Positions 1 through 5,028 are shown, counted from the first letter of the stretch. The stretch is 6,749 bases of DNA from Bacteroidales bacterium UBA2764 (GCA_002352705.1 DEIW01000036.1:1-6749); one strand, 5' to 3'. Numbers and translations: made by a program. The notes: generated from the letters alone by a model not told the origin.

Positions 1-18
1 CCCGAGAAAGAAGAGTAG
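1..18 (+). CDS. Possible C-terminal tail of a truncated plus-strand gene
   Basis: Frame 1 from the window edge reads Pro-Glu-Lys-Glu-Glu and then a TAG stop. A short acidic/basic tail is a common protein C-terminus, and non-coding repeats begin right at this stop, so an upstream gene may end here. Five codons cannot identify it and chance is a fair alternative. Confidence 0.2.
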   Translation, partial: PEKEE

Positions 19-78
19 AAAGACCGCGGGTGAAATTGAGAATTGAGAATTGAGATAGACCGCCCTACGGACTCAAAG
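15..78. repeat. Composite intergenic repeat: hairpin-unit motif plus AATTGAG tandem
   Basis: Positions 15-27 carry GTAGAAAGACCGC, the same 13-mer that opens two of the three hairpin units in front of groES (5141 and 5170). It is followed by three perfect 7-base AATTGAG units (34-40, 41-47, 48-54) and then a second degenerate unit with AGACCGC, CCTACGG and a final CTCAAAG (55-78). The order A/T-rich AATTG repeat, then AGA.CGC core, then CTCAAAG is also seen at 5098-5140, so this is a dispersed composite element rather than a chance match. Function unknown. Confidence 0.6.
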
Positions 79-94
79 ACGAGTTATTTATTGG

Positions 95-157
95 TCAAAA
101 ATTACCCAAAATTAAAGAAAATTATACATTCACAAATTACACAAATTAAACAAATTA
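95..157. repeat. A/T-rich short tandem repeats, periods 10 and 9
   Basis: Three 10-base units each ending AAAATTA or AAAAATTA (95-104, 105-114, 115-124) are followed, after a 6-base break, by three 9-base units ending ACAAATTA or similar (131-139, 140-148, 149-157; the first two are identical). The stretch lies in the non-coding region downstream of the minus-strand cassette. I see no gene, promoter or convincing terminator between about 79 and 242. Confidence 0.6.
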
Positions 158-242
158 ATTGTTGATCATTTGGGACTATTGGACTAAAAGAAATAAAGTT
201 TTACAAAATCCTTGTTTTCAGTATATTACAGAGGTGTTGTAA

Positions 243-304
243 GGGGCAACGAGGAGGCAATGACTATGCAATGGCTATGCAATGGCTATGCAACGAGTAT
301 GCAT
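243..304. repeat. 11-base tandem repeat downstream of the cassette
   Basis: GCAAYGR recurs at exact 11-base spacing (246, 257, 268, 279, 290, with a final GCAT at 301). The central units CTATGCAATGG (264-274, 275-285) are identical and the outer ones drift. The array ends 10 bases before the stop codon of the 160-residue gene, so it is in the 3' flank of the minus-strand operon. Eleven bases is close to one helical turn, but nothing here shows a binding role. The array could be read in frame as a peptide but has no supporting gene structure. Confidence 0.75.
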
Positions 305-314
305 CACCACTTCC

Positions 315-797
315 TTATTCTACTTCGCCGGCAGGAGGAAAAGGTAAATACTCGCCGGTAGGCGGTTCGGGCGCCAGTAACATCCTATGGTTATTTCCGA
401 AACAGGAACACCAATCACCAAAAGCAAAGAACGTATAGCCACGCTGGGCAAGGTCATTGGCTTTCTTGAACCACTCCACATATTCGGGATCTTTCCCTTT
501 TCCCCATTTGGCAATATGCGGATAGTGTTCGATAAACTGCAAAGCTATCTCATGTGGCGTTAATCCATCGCAATCACCCCAACTGAAGTTTCCTCCGGAT
601 GTATTGGCGGCGGTATGTTCCGGTCCGCGATAGATAGCACCGCAGTTCTTCAATGTGTATTTCTTTATGGTAGTAGCACACCGCCAATTCATTCCATTCG
701 GAGAGACACACGGGCATACACGGATAAGTTCATAGCCCATCTCGTGTAATTCCCGTATAACGAGAAAATACCTGCGTATTCGCTCCATGTATTCCAT
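315..797 (-). CDS. Conserved-looking 160-residue protein of unknown function, last gene of the methylase/nuclease cassette
   Basis: I cannot assign this protein to a named family. It is soluble-looking, with no signal peptide or membrane segment. It has seven cysteines (28, 30, 40, 52, 76, 130, 132), including CxC pairs at both ends, but no classic zinc-finger spacing. Motif-like stretches are SPNGMNWRC (32-40), TSGGNFSWGDCDG (66-78), GKGKDPEYVEWF (99-110) and a Pro-rich tail (143-155). The dense Trp/Gly/Cys blocks suggest a real folded family. The start at 797 lies 3 bases after the stop of the DUF262-HNH gene, so the two are almost certainly co-transcribed and translationally coupled; Met4 is an alternative start. 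Its place suggests an accessory, regulatory or protective role in the restriction-like system. That role is inference from neighbours only. Confidence 0.8.
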   Translation of the reverse strand: MEYMERIRRYFLVIRELHEMGYELIRVCPCVSPNGMNWRCATTIKKYTLKNCGAIYRGPEHTAANTSGGNFSWGDCDGLTPHEIALQFIEHYPHIAKWGKGKDPEYVEWFKKANDLAQRGYTFFAFGDWCSCFGNNHRMLLAPEPPTGEYLPFPPAGEVE

Positions 798-800
798 GTC

Positions 801-1976
801 TTACTTGTTCCCCTTAGCTCTGTTATGTGTTTTGCACAACATTTGGCAATTAGATATGTCCGTGCTACCGCCTTTGCTCCATGCCGTAACGTGGTCTGCG
901 TCCATTTCGGAGAATTTGTAAATTTTGGTACGCACGTTCTCATGCCCCTTTGCGCATTCGGGGCAATTAGATATGCCTTGTTCTTGAGCCACAAGAGTTT
1001 GGCGGGCATAAACCGTTTTCTTCACGGTATCCTCAAAGATACGGATGTTGAGAAGTCTCGGATCTGTTTCTCCGCCCAACACAAACTCAAAGATACCTTT
1101 TTTATTCGTCACAAACTCATCCGCATAGAGTTCGTTTACCCGTTGCTGAACCAGTGAGGGGTTGTATGAATTAGAATGATATTGCTCGTAGAAAGCGCCC
1201 CAATCCAATCCGCGCATATCGCTTTTGGGCTCACCAAATAAAGTCTTAGCCCACTCAATAACCGTATCAAAATATGTCTTTAATTCCTCAATGCTATTGT
1301 CGTAGCGGTGCAAACTCATGTAGCCACCAATGTTTTCTTCGCCCTTTGCCACCCATGCAAGCGCAGTATGCAGAATATCCTGGCGATTGGCATTGCCGTT
1401 AATATAACAACTCCACTTTTGCAAATGTGGATGACGAGAGTTGCTGAATGTTGCTTTTGCCAAAGTAACAAAAGGTCCACTATACGTAGCATTCAGCAGT
1501 TCTTGTTTATTCAAAGGTACACCCGCGATATTGATAGTTTCAAACCATTCTTTAATCTCTTTTTCGGAGCCATTACAAATGTAGATGAGCAATTTATAGT
1601 TCAGAATCCTCTCTTGTTCTTCTTTGGTTAATCCACTAAAATATTGCTCCATGCCGAACTTGTCTTTGATGGCGAACTTACCCGTAACAAAACGACCAAT
1701 ACTGGTAATGCGTTGTTGACCGTCTAATATTTCATACTTACCGTCTGATGGCTCATTGAAATATATAAGACCAATGGGATAGTCTTTCAGCATACTATCA
1801 ATAACAGCTATCTCTTTCTTGCCGTCATTCTCCAAATAAAGATAGTTGCGTTGATACTCCGGCTGTATCGTTAGTTTCCCAGCCCAACCGTTCAGACCTT
1901 TTCCTTCCAACATGTTGTAAACAAAGCCATCAGTTATCTCTCTAACTGTCAGGTCGGTTAATAATGTTGTTTGCAT
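801..1976 (-). CDS. DUF262 (GmrS/SspE-like) domain protein with C-terminal HNH nuclease
   Basis: This 391-residue protein is a predicted DNA-cleaving effector. The N-terminal part is a DUF262 domain: IQPEYQRNY (37-45) and the hallmark DGQQRITSI (85-93) are visible. In characterised relatives (GmrSD, BrxU, SspE) this ParB-like fold binds or hydrolyses NTP and helps sense DNA modification. The C-terminus is an HNH endonuclease: a CPEC knuckle (338-341), Asp361-His362 in DADHV, Asn376, and Cys381-x2-His384-Asn385 near the end. The middle (about 110-330) is helical-looking and unrecognised. The start follows the methylase stop by 2 bases (intervening TT), and the third gene begins 3 bases after its stop. 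GmrSD-type enzymes usually carry DUF1524 (itself HNH-like) and work without a linked methylase. Here a plainer HNH follows DUF262 and the gene sits beside a methylase, so it may be the restriction subunit of an unusual R-M system, possibly NTP-dependent. Cleavage specificity cannot be read from sequence. Confidence 0.9.
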   Translation of the reverse strand: MQTTLLTDLTVREITDGFVYNMLEGKGLNGWAGKLTIQPEYQRNYLYLENDGKKEIAVIDSMLKDYPIGLIYFNEPSDGKYEILDGQQRITSIGRFVTGKFAIKDKFGMEQYFSGLTKEEQERILNYKLLIYICNGSEKEIKEWFETINIAGVPLNKQELLNATYSGPFVTLAKATFSNSRHPHLQKWSCYINGNANRQDILHTALAWVAKGEENIGGYMSLHRYDNSIEELKTYFDTVIEWAKTLFGEPKSDMRGLDWGAFYEQYHSNSYNPSLVQQRVNELYADEFVTNKKGIFEFVLGGETDPRLLNIRIFEDTVKKTVYARQTLVAQEQGISNCPECAKGHENVRTKIYKFSEMDADHVTAWSKGGSTDISNCQMLCKTHNRAKGNK

Positions 1977-1978
1977 AA

Positions 1979-3091
1979 CTATTGTTTTTTGCGGATTAAA
2001 ATTCGTGCGTATGGTTTTTGTGGAATACCATCCTCATCTATGTAATAAAGTTGTCCGTCGCGTAAACTCGGATTGAGTTTCTTTAGTTCACGTGGATAAG
2101 GTTTCAACCCTAGTGCTTTCCCCGAATCACCTTCTGCAATTCCAACAATCTCGAATTGTTCCGGGCAATACTTGTCAAGGAAAGATTTAGGCACTCCCAT
2201 TATTCCGTCATAGTCGATAGGAATGGCATCGGAAAAAGGAACATCAATAGCATTATAGTTCTCATAATGGATGTAGGACTTTCCGCGTATCTCCTTGTGT
2301 TTGGAATAAAGAATATTATCCTCCATTGTCATCAATGGCAGCGGCTCATGACGACGACCATGGTCTATATTAGTAAACCACACAACACCGGAAACACGAA
2401 TCATACCTTCTATATGATTTCCGGCTGTTGCTATATCTTGATAGTTGCTAATAAAGTGTGTAGCACCACCTTTGAAACCAACACCGAACCAGATTAAGTT
2501 ATTTTTAATTAACGGAAAAACCTCTTTGTATGAGACAGCATTTTGATGACCAACAATCACAAATTGCTTGTTCGCTTCCATAATCCATGCTACAAACTCT
2601 CTGAACAAAGAGAAAGGCGGATTGGTGATGATGATGTCGGCTTCATCACGCAAGGCTTTTACTTCGTCGCTTCGAAAATCTCCATCGCCTTCAAGATATG
2701 ACCACTGCAGATCTTTGATATTGAAGCGTCCATCACCATTGATGTCCTTATCAAGCACAAAAATTTTGCCGTTAGTCCGGCTCTTGTCTGCATCGTAGTA
2801 AGGACTGTCAGCCTCAAAAAGTGTCGGCTGCCAATCCGTTATGCGCTTTGATTCTACGGCATAACTTGTGGAAATCAACTTCTTCAAGCCGAAAGTCTCG
2901 AAGTTCTGCGCAAAGAACTTGGTAAAGTTGCTCCATTCGGGATCATCGCAAGGTAGCAATACCGTTTTGCCACGGAACACATCCGGGTTATAATCCAAAT
3001 AGGCGTTTATTTCCGTTTGGATATCATGATACTGCGTGTAGAACTCGTCGTTCTTTGCTGTTTTTGCATTTGCAAGATTAGTGTTTGCCAT
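1979..3091 (-). CDS. EcoRI-family DNA adenine-N6 methyltransferase
   Basis: This 370-residue protein is predicted to transfer a methyl group from S-adenosylmethionine to adenine in DNA. The N-terminal KNDEFYTQ (13-20), the CDDPEWSNF block (48-56), the catalytic NPPF (157-160) within ADIIITNPPFSLF, and WFTNIDHGRRHEPL further on are the pattern of the M.EcoRI family. That family lacks a canonical FxGxG SAM motif. It is somewhat longer than M.EcoRI (326 residues). It is the first large gene of the cassette: a small ORF ends 5 bases before its ATG, and the nuclease gene starts 2 bases after its TAG. No Shine-Dalgarno is visible, as usual in Bacteroidota. Its likely role is to protect host DNA from the neighbouring nuclease. 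Whether it recognises GAATTC is unknown, since target specificity in this family is not safely inferred from family membership. I see no GAATTC in the window, but at this length that is not informative. Confidence 0.93.
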   Translation of the reverse strand: MANTNLANAKTAKNDEFYTQYHDIQTEINAYLDYNPDVFRGKTVLLPCDDPEWSNFTKFFAQNFETFGLKKLISTSYAVESKRITDWQPTLFEADSPYYDADKSRTNGKIFVLDKDINGDGRFNIKDLQWSYLEGDGDFRSDEVKALRDEADIIITNPPFSLFREFVAWIMEANKQFVIVGHQNAVSYKEVFPLIKNNLIWFGVGFKGGATHFISNYQDIATAGNHIEGMIRVSGVVWFTNIDHGRRHEPLPLMTMEDNILYSKHKEIRGKSYIHYENYNAIDVPFSDAIPIDYDGIMGVPKSFLDKYCPEQFEIVGIAEGDSGKALGLKPYPRELKKLNPSLRDGQLYYIDEDGIPQKPYARILIRKKQ

Positions 3092-3096
3092 AGTCG

Positions 3097-3258
3097 TTAT
3101 TTAGAGCGCCTGCGCTCGTCTATGGCATATAAAAAGCGGGACAACTTGTAACTATCCCGCACATCTAGGCTCTCGCATTGCCCATTACAGTAGGATAGCA
3201 ACACGAAGCCCGCCATGTATAGATATAATCCACCCATATAGAGTGAATGTATATGCAT
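3097..3258 (-). CDS. Small ORF (53 residues) with a hydrophobic segment, immediately upstream of the methylase
   Basis: The frame starts MHIHSLYMGG and ends in IDERRRSK, with its TAA 5 bases before the methylase ATG. Alternative starts are Met8 and Met15. Residues about 6-24 (including LYLYMAGFVLLSY) form a hydrophobic stretch long enough to span or touch a membrane. The rest is polar, with two cysteines (24 and 28) and a basic tail. Codons 34-42 coincide with the strong hairpin at 3136-3160 and the following U-tract. Translation would therefore melt a terminator-like structure, as in leader-peptide attenuation. I do not recognise the peptide. It may be a real small protein, a regulatory leader peptide, or an open frame over a structured RNA. 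The tight spacing, matching the 2- and 3-base gaps downstream, favours translation. Confidence 0.5.
   Translation of the reverse strand: MHIHSLYMGGLYLYMAGFVLLSYCNGQCESLDVRDSYKLSRFLYAIDERRRSK
3104..3117. promoter_or_regulatory. GC-rich perfect inverted repeat just before the methylase start
   Basis: GAGCGC and GCGCTC flank a 2-base centre, or equivalently five pairs around a 4-base loop. The 3' edge lies 12 bases upstream of the methylase ATG and inside the last codons of the small ORF. It could hold the translation start region in a hairpin unless ribosomes finish the small ORF, or act as a DNA operator. It resembles the GAGCG/CGCTC hairpin in front of groES (5126-5138). Confidence 0.5.
3131..3160 (-). 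terminator. Terminator-like / attenuator hairpin in the methylase leader
   Basis: Read on the minus strand, GCGGGA (3160-3155) pairs with TCCCGC (3141-3136). The 13 bases between continue the helix as U-G, A-U, G-U, U-G and U-A, closing on an ACA triloop, so the RNA forms 11 continuous pairs. Five U residues follow (3135-3131). This is an intrinsic-terminator layout about 40 bases before the methylase start. Three wobble pairs become A-C mismatches on the opposite strand, so the structure is specific to transcripts running toward the methylase. It lies inside the small ORF. Confidence 0.65.
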
Positions 3259-3333
3259 ACATAGTCAGTCATTCATTGTTACTATGCCTTGACTGTAATA
3301 TCTTGAACTTGCGAGATTCAGATGTGCCAAGAA

Positions 3334-3389
3334 CAAAGCGCAATAAACGCTGTTATTATTTTAATATGTTATTGCGCAACGCTTTGCGC
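3334..3389 (-). promoter_or_regulatory. Cluster of competing inverted repeats in the cassette leader
   Basis: GCGCAATAA (3338-3346) is perfectly complementary to TTATTGCGC (3369-3377). The second arm overlaps another hairpin, GCGCAA (3374-3379) with TTGCGC (3384-3389) around a 4-base loop. CAAAGCG (3334-3340) can also pair with CGCTTTG (3380-3386). The arms are mutually exclusive, as in RNA switches. Nearby, ACCGCT (3410-3415) pairs with AGCGGT (3434-3439). All lie between the predicted start of transcription and the small ORF, so a structured 5' leader is likely. No known riboswitch class is recognised. Confidence 0.45.
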
Positions 3390-3454
3390 TGTTTATATCT
3401 TGTTATGTCACCGCTTTTAACGATACCGATGCCAGCGGTTATATTTTGCGGGTG

Positions 3455-3486
3455 CAAAGGTAGTAATAATTTCTGATATATGCAAA
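3455..3486 (-). promoter_or_regulatory. Predicted sigma-ABfr promoter of the methylase cassette
   Basis: On the minus strand TTTG (3486-3483), 20 bases, then TACCTTTG (3462-3455) match the Bacteroidota housekeeping consensus TTTG-N19/21-TAnnTTTG. Transcription would start around 3448-3450. That leaves roughly 190 bases before the small ORF and 355 before the methylase. Confidence 0.75.
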
Positions 3487-3515
3487 AAAAATCTGCATTT
3501 TGGTGCAGATTTTTT
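3484..3515. terminator. Intrinsic terminator, copy 1 (bidirectional)
   Basis: TCTGCA (3492-3497) and TGCAGA (3504-3509) pair around a 6-base loop. An A-tract before and a T-tract after extend the stem and supply the U-run in either direction. On the minus strand it would end transcripts from the second promoter at 3786-3817 before the cassette promoter restarts. Confidence 0.7.
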
Positions 3516-3675
3516 GTTGAGTGCAAGCGGTGCTTGCTGTTTAGCGCTATGGCTATTTCTGATGATAGATGAGCAGTGTCTCTGCCGGACGATGATGCAG
3601 AAACATGATCCTATATATTGCATAATGATTCTCTATAATGCTGTCAATATGTCATTTAAGCATTAATACCATATC

Positions 3676-3776
3676 ATTTTGTCCGTTTTTCCAACACATA
3701 CTTTCAGCATTTTATAGTTTCAATCGGACAAAATCCAAACAAATAATCTTTCATTTTCGGACAAAATCCAAACAAA
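3676..3776. repeat. Spaced direct repeats of a 20-mer plus an inverted 10-mer
   Basis: A 20-base sequence beginning TCGGACAAAATCC is perfectly repeated at 3724-3743 and 3757-3776, 33 bases apart (about three helical turns). Its core CGGACAAAAT also occurs inverted as ATTTTGTCCG at 3676-3685. Within each copy GGA and TCC form a small dyad around CAAAA. The spacing and polarity suggest binding sites for a DNA-binding protein next to the second promoter, though a decayed repeat element is equally possible. Confidence 0.55.
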
Positions 3777-3785
3777 AAATCGCTG

Positions 3786-3817
3786 CAAAGGTAGTAATAA
3801 TTTCTGATATATGCAAA
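3786..3817 (-). promoter_or_regulatory. Predicted sigma-ABfr promoter downstream of pheS
   Basis: TTTG (3817-3814), 20 bases, then TACCTTTG (3793-3786) on the minus strand, identical to the cassette promoter. No gene follows directly; the next element is the copy-1 terminator about 270 bases on. Confidence 0.65.
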
Positions 3818-3846
3818 AAAAATCTGCATTTTGGTGCAGATTTTTT
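3815..3846 (-). terminator. Intrinsic terminator after pheS (copy 2)
   Basis: TCTGCA (3823-3828) pairs with TGCAGA (3835-3840) around a 6-base loop. Six T residues (3841-3846) can extend the stem with A residues at 3817-3822, and eight U residues follow in minus-strand RNA. It lies 56 bases after the pheS stop. Confidence 0.75.
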
Positions 3847-3853
3847 GTTTGAC

Positions 3854-3892
3854 GGGCAGTGCCCTGTTTGTGGGTTTGAAGGGCTGCGCCCT
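3854..3892. repeat. Two small GC-rich hairpins after pheS
   Basis: GGGC/GCCC (3854-3857 with 3861-3864) and AGGGC/GCCCT (3880-3884 with 3888-3892) each have a 3-base loop and, on the minus strand, are each followed by TCAAAC. This hairpin-then-TCAAA layout echoes the units in front of groES. They may assist pheS 3'-end formation or belong to a dispersed hairpin family. Confidence 0.5.
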
Positions 3893-3901
3893 GTAAAAAG
3901 T

Positions 3902-4945
3902 TTAGCAGGACTCAAACTGCCGGAGGAAACGTACGTCGTTTTCAGAGAAGAGACGCAGGTCCTTGACACGATATTTGAGATTGGTGATACGCTCCACTCC
4001 CATTCCAAAAGCAAATCCGGAATAGACCTTACTGTCAATGCCGCACGCCTCCAGTACATTGGGGTCAACCATACCACATCCGAGAATCTCCACCCAACCG
4101 GTACCTTTACAGAAAGAACAACCTGTACCGCCACAGATATTACAGGAGATATCCATCTCAGCGGATGGCTCGGTGAAAGGGAAATAGGAAGGACGCAGAC
4201 GGATCTTAGTCTCGGGTCCGAACATCTCTTTCGAGAAATAGAGCAATGCCTCCCGCAGGTCGGCGTAGCTGACATTCTTATCAATATAGAGCCCCTCAAC
4301 CTGATGGAAGAAACAGTGTGCTCGTGCGGAGATAGCTTCATTACGATAGACCCGTCCGGGACAGAGAACACGGATAGGCGGTTTCTGGCTTGTCATGACA
4401 CGTGTCTGGACAGACGAAGTATGCGAGCGAAGGAGGACATCCGTCGGTTTTTGAACGCCTACCTCTTTCTCTATAAAGAAGGTATCCTGCATGTCGCGTG
4501 CAGGGTGTTCGGGCGCGAAATTAAGCATGCCGTAGACATGTTTGTCGTCCTCCACTTCGGGGCCCTGTGCGATAGTAAAACCGATACGAGAGAATATATC
4601 CTCTATCTCCTCGCGCACCAAGGAGAGCGGGTGACGCGTTCCGAGAGCGATAGGATCCGGCGTACGGGTCAGGTCATTTTCCATTTGGTTATTTACCATT
4701 TGGCTATTCACCTTCTCCCGGAGCTCATTGATACGCGTCTCTGTCTCCTGTCGAAGCTGGTTGAGGAGTTGCCCCAACTCGCGTTTCTGGTCCGACGGGA
4801 CAGTACGGAACTCATTGAAGAGCGCCGTAATTTCGCCTTTCTTGCTGAGATACTTGATACGCAACGCTTCGAGTTCCTCTGCGTTATTTGCCTTCATCTC
4901 ATTGACCTGGGTCAGTAAAGATTGTATATTATCTTTTAATGCCAT
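3902..4945 (-). CDS. pheS: Phenylalanyl-tRNA synthetase alpha subunit
   Basis: PheS carries the catalytic core of the (alpha-beta)2 enzyme that charges tRNA-Phe with phenylalanine in the cytoplasm. The 347-residue length is normal. An N-terminal coiled-coil region (about 1-85) is followed by the class II core: GFTIAQGPEVEDD (122-134), HPARDMQDTFF (147-157), motif 2 around CPGRVYRNE and FHQVEGLYID (195-222), and motif 3 GMGVERI (314-320). A CxxCxGxGCxxC cysteine cluster (268-279) is of the type seen in many bacterial PheS proteins. Ala312 in GFAFG is the usual residue at the Phe pocket. The linker at 80-91 (NSQMVNNQMEND) is an in-frame 15-base duplication. No pheT is adjacent. The gene has its own promoter (4997-5028) and terminator (3815-3846), so it appears monocistronic. 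The long plus-strand frame across it is only its shadow. Confidence 0.98.
   Translation of the reverse strand: MALKDNIQSLLTQVNEMKANNAEELEALRIKYLSKKGEITALFNEFRTVPSDQKRELGQLLNQLRQETETRINELREKVNSQMVNNQMENDLTRTPDPIALGTRHPLSLVREEIEDIFSRIGFTIAQGPEVEDDKHVYGMLNFAPEHPARDMQDTFFIEKEVGVQKPTDVLLRSHTSSVQTRVMTSQKPPIRVLCPGRVYRNEAISARAHCFFHQVEGLYIDKNVSYADLREALLYFSKEMFGPETKIRLRPSYFPFTEPSAEMDISCNICGGTGCSFCKGTGWVEILGCGMVDPNVLEACGIDSKVYSGFAFGMGVERITNLKYRVKDLRLFSENDVRFLRQFESC
4681..4710 (-). repeat. In-frame 15-base tandem duplication inside pheS
   Basis: Two 15-base units (4681-4695 and 4696-4710, 13 of 15 bases equal) encode NSQMV and NNQME in the linker between the coiled coil and the catalytic core. The 14-mer ATTTGGTTATTTAC in them also occurs in the non-coding pheS leader (4959-4972), so coding and non-coding copies share one repeat. 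Confidence 0.8.
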
Positions 4946-4996
4946 AAAACCACTTACAATTTGGTTATTTACAATCTACAATTTTCAAAACGAGTG

Positions 4997-5028
4997 CAAA
5001 ATTACTAATAATTTTTGATATGTGCAAA
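4997..5028 (-). promoter_or_regulatory. Predicted sigma-ABfr promoter of pheS
   Basis: On the minus strand TTTG (5028-5025), 20 bases, then TAATTTTG (5004-4997). The start of transcription would be near 4990, about 45 bases before the pheS ATG. The stretch 4995-5028 matches the promoter half of the 66-base repeat at 29 of 34 positions, including most of the spacer. Confidence 0.75.

Larger units (their letters stand above)
3453..3518 (-). repeat. 66-base terminator-promoter direct repeat, copy 1
   Basis: This is identical over all 66 bases to 3784-3849. It combines a perfect hairpin with A and T tracts on either side (3484-3515) and a minus-strand sigma-ABfr promoter (3455-3486) whose TTTG element is in the hairpin's T-tract. 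This copy is the nearest promoter to the methylase cassette. A short stem, GCAAGC (3523-3528) with GCTTGC (3532-3537), lies just outside it. Confidence 0.95.
3484..3780 (-). ncRNA. Candidate independent short transcript between the two repeat copies
   Basis: The promoter at 3786-3817 points left into about 265 bases without a convincing gene, and the copy-1 terminator lies at the far end. A transcript of about 270-295 bases would result. Its first part would carry the two 20-base direct repeats (3757-3776, 3724-3743), its last part the GCAAGC/GCTTGC stem. The only frames here are a weak 68-residue frame (3623-3417) and pieces that run through the 66-base repeat, which I regard as chance. The RNA is inferred from its signals only. 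Confidence 0.25.
3784..3849 (-). repeat. 66-base terminator-promoter direct repeat, copy 2
   Basis: This is an exact match of 3453-3518, placed 52 bases downstream of the pheS stop. Here the hairpin is well placed to end pheS transcription, while the overlapping promoter restarts leftward transcription. The flanks of the two copies differ immediately outside the 66 bases. Confidence 0.95.

Noticed and set aside
3417..3623. Minus-strand 68-codon frame upstream of the cassette
   Set aside because: It reads straight through the 66-base terminator-promoter repeat and has no recognisable protein features.
3676..3734. Invertible promoter flanked by inverted repeats
   Set aside because: The arms are only 10 bases, the enclosed 39 bases hold no promoter match, and no recombinase gene is nearby.
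3453..3849. Attachment-site duplication of an integrated element
   Set aside because: The 66-base repeats enclose only 265 gene-free bases, not the cassette, and there is no integrase or tRNA gene.
3638..4918. Plus-strand open frame of 426 codons antisense to pheS
   Set aside because: It is the shadow of pheS. It begins in the repeat region, shows no domain, and pheS on the other strand is unmistakable.
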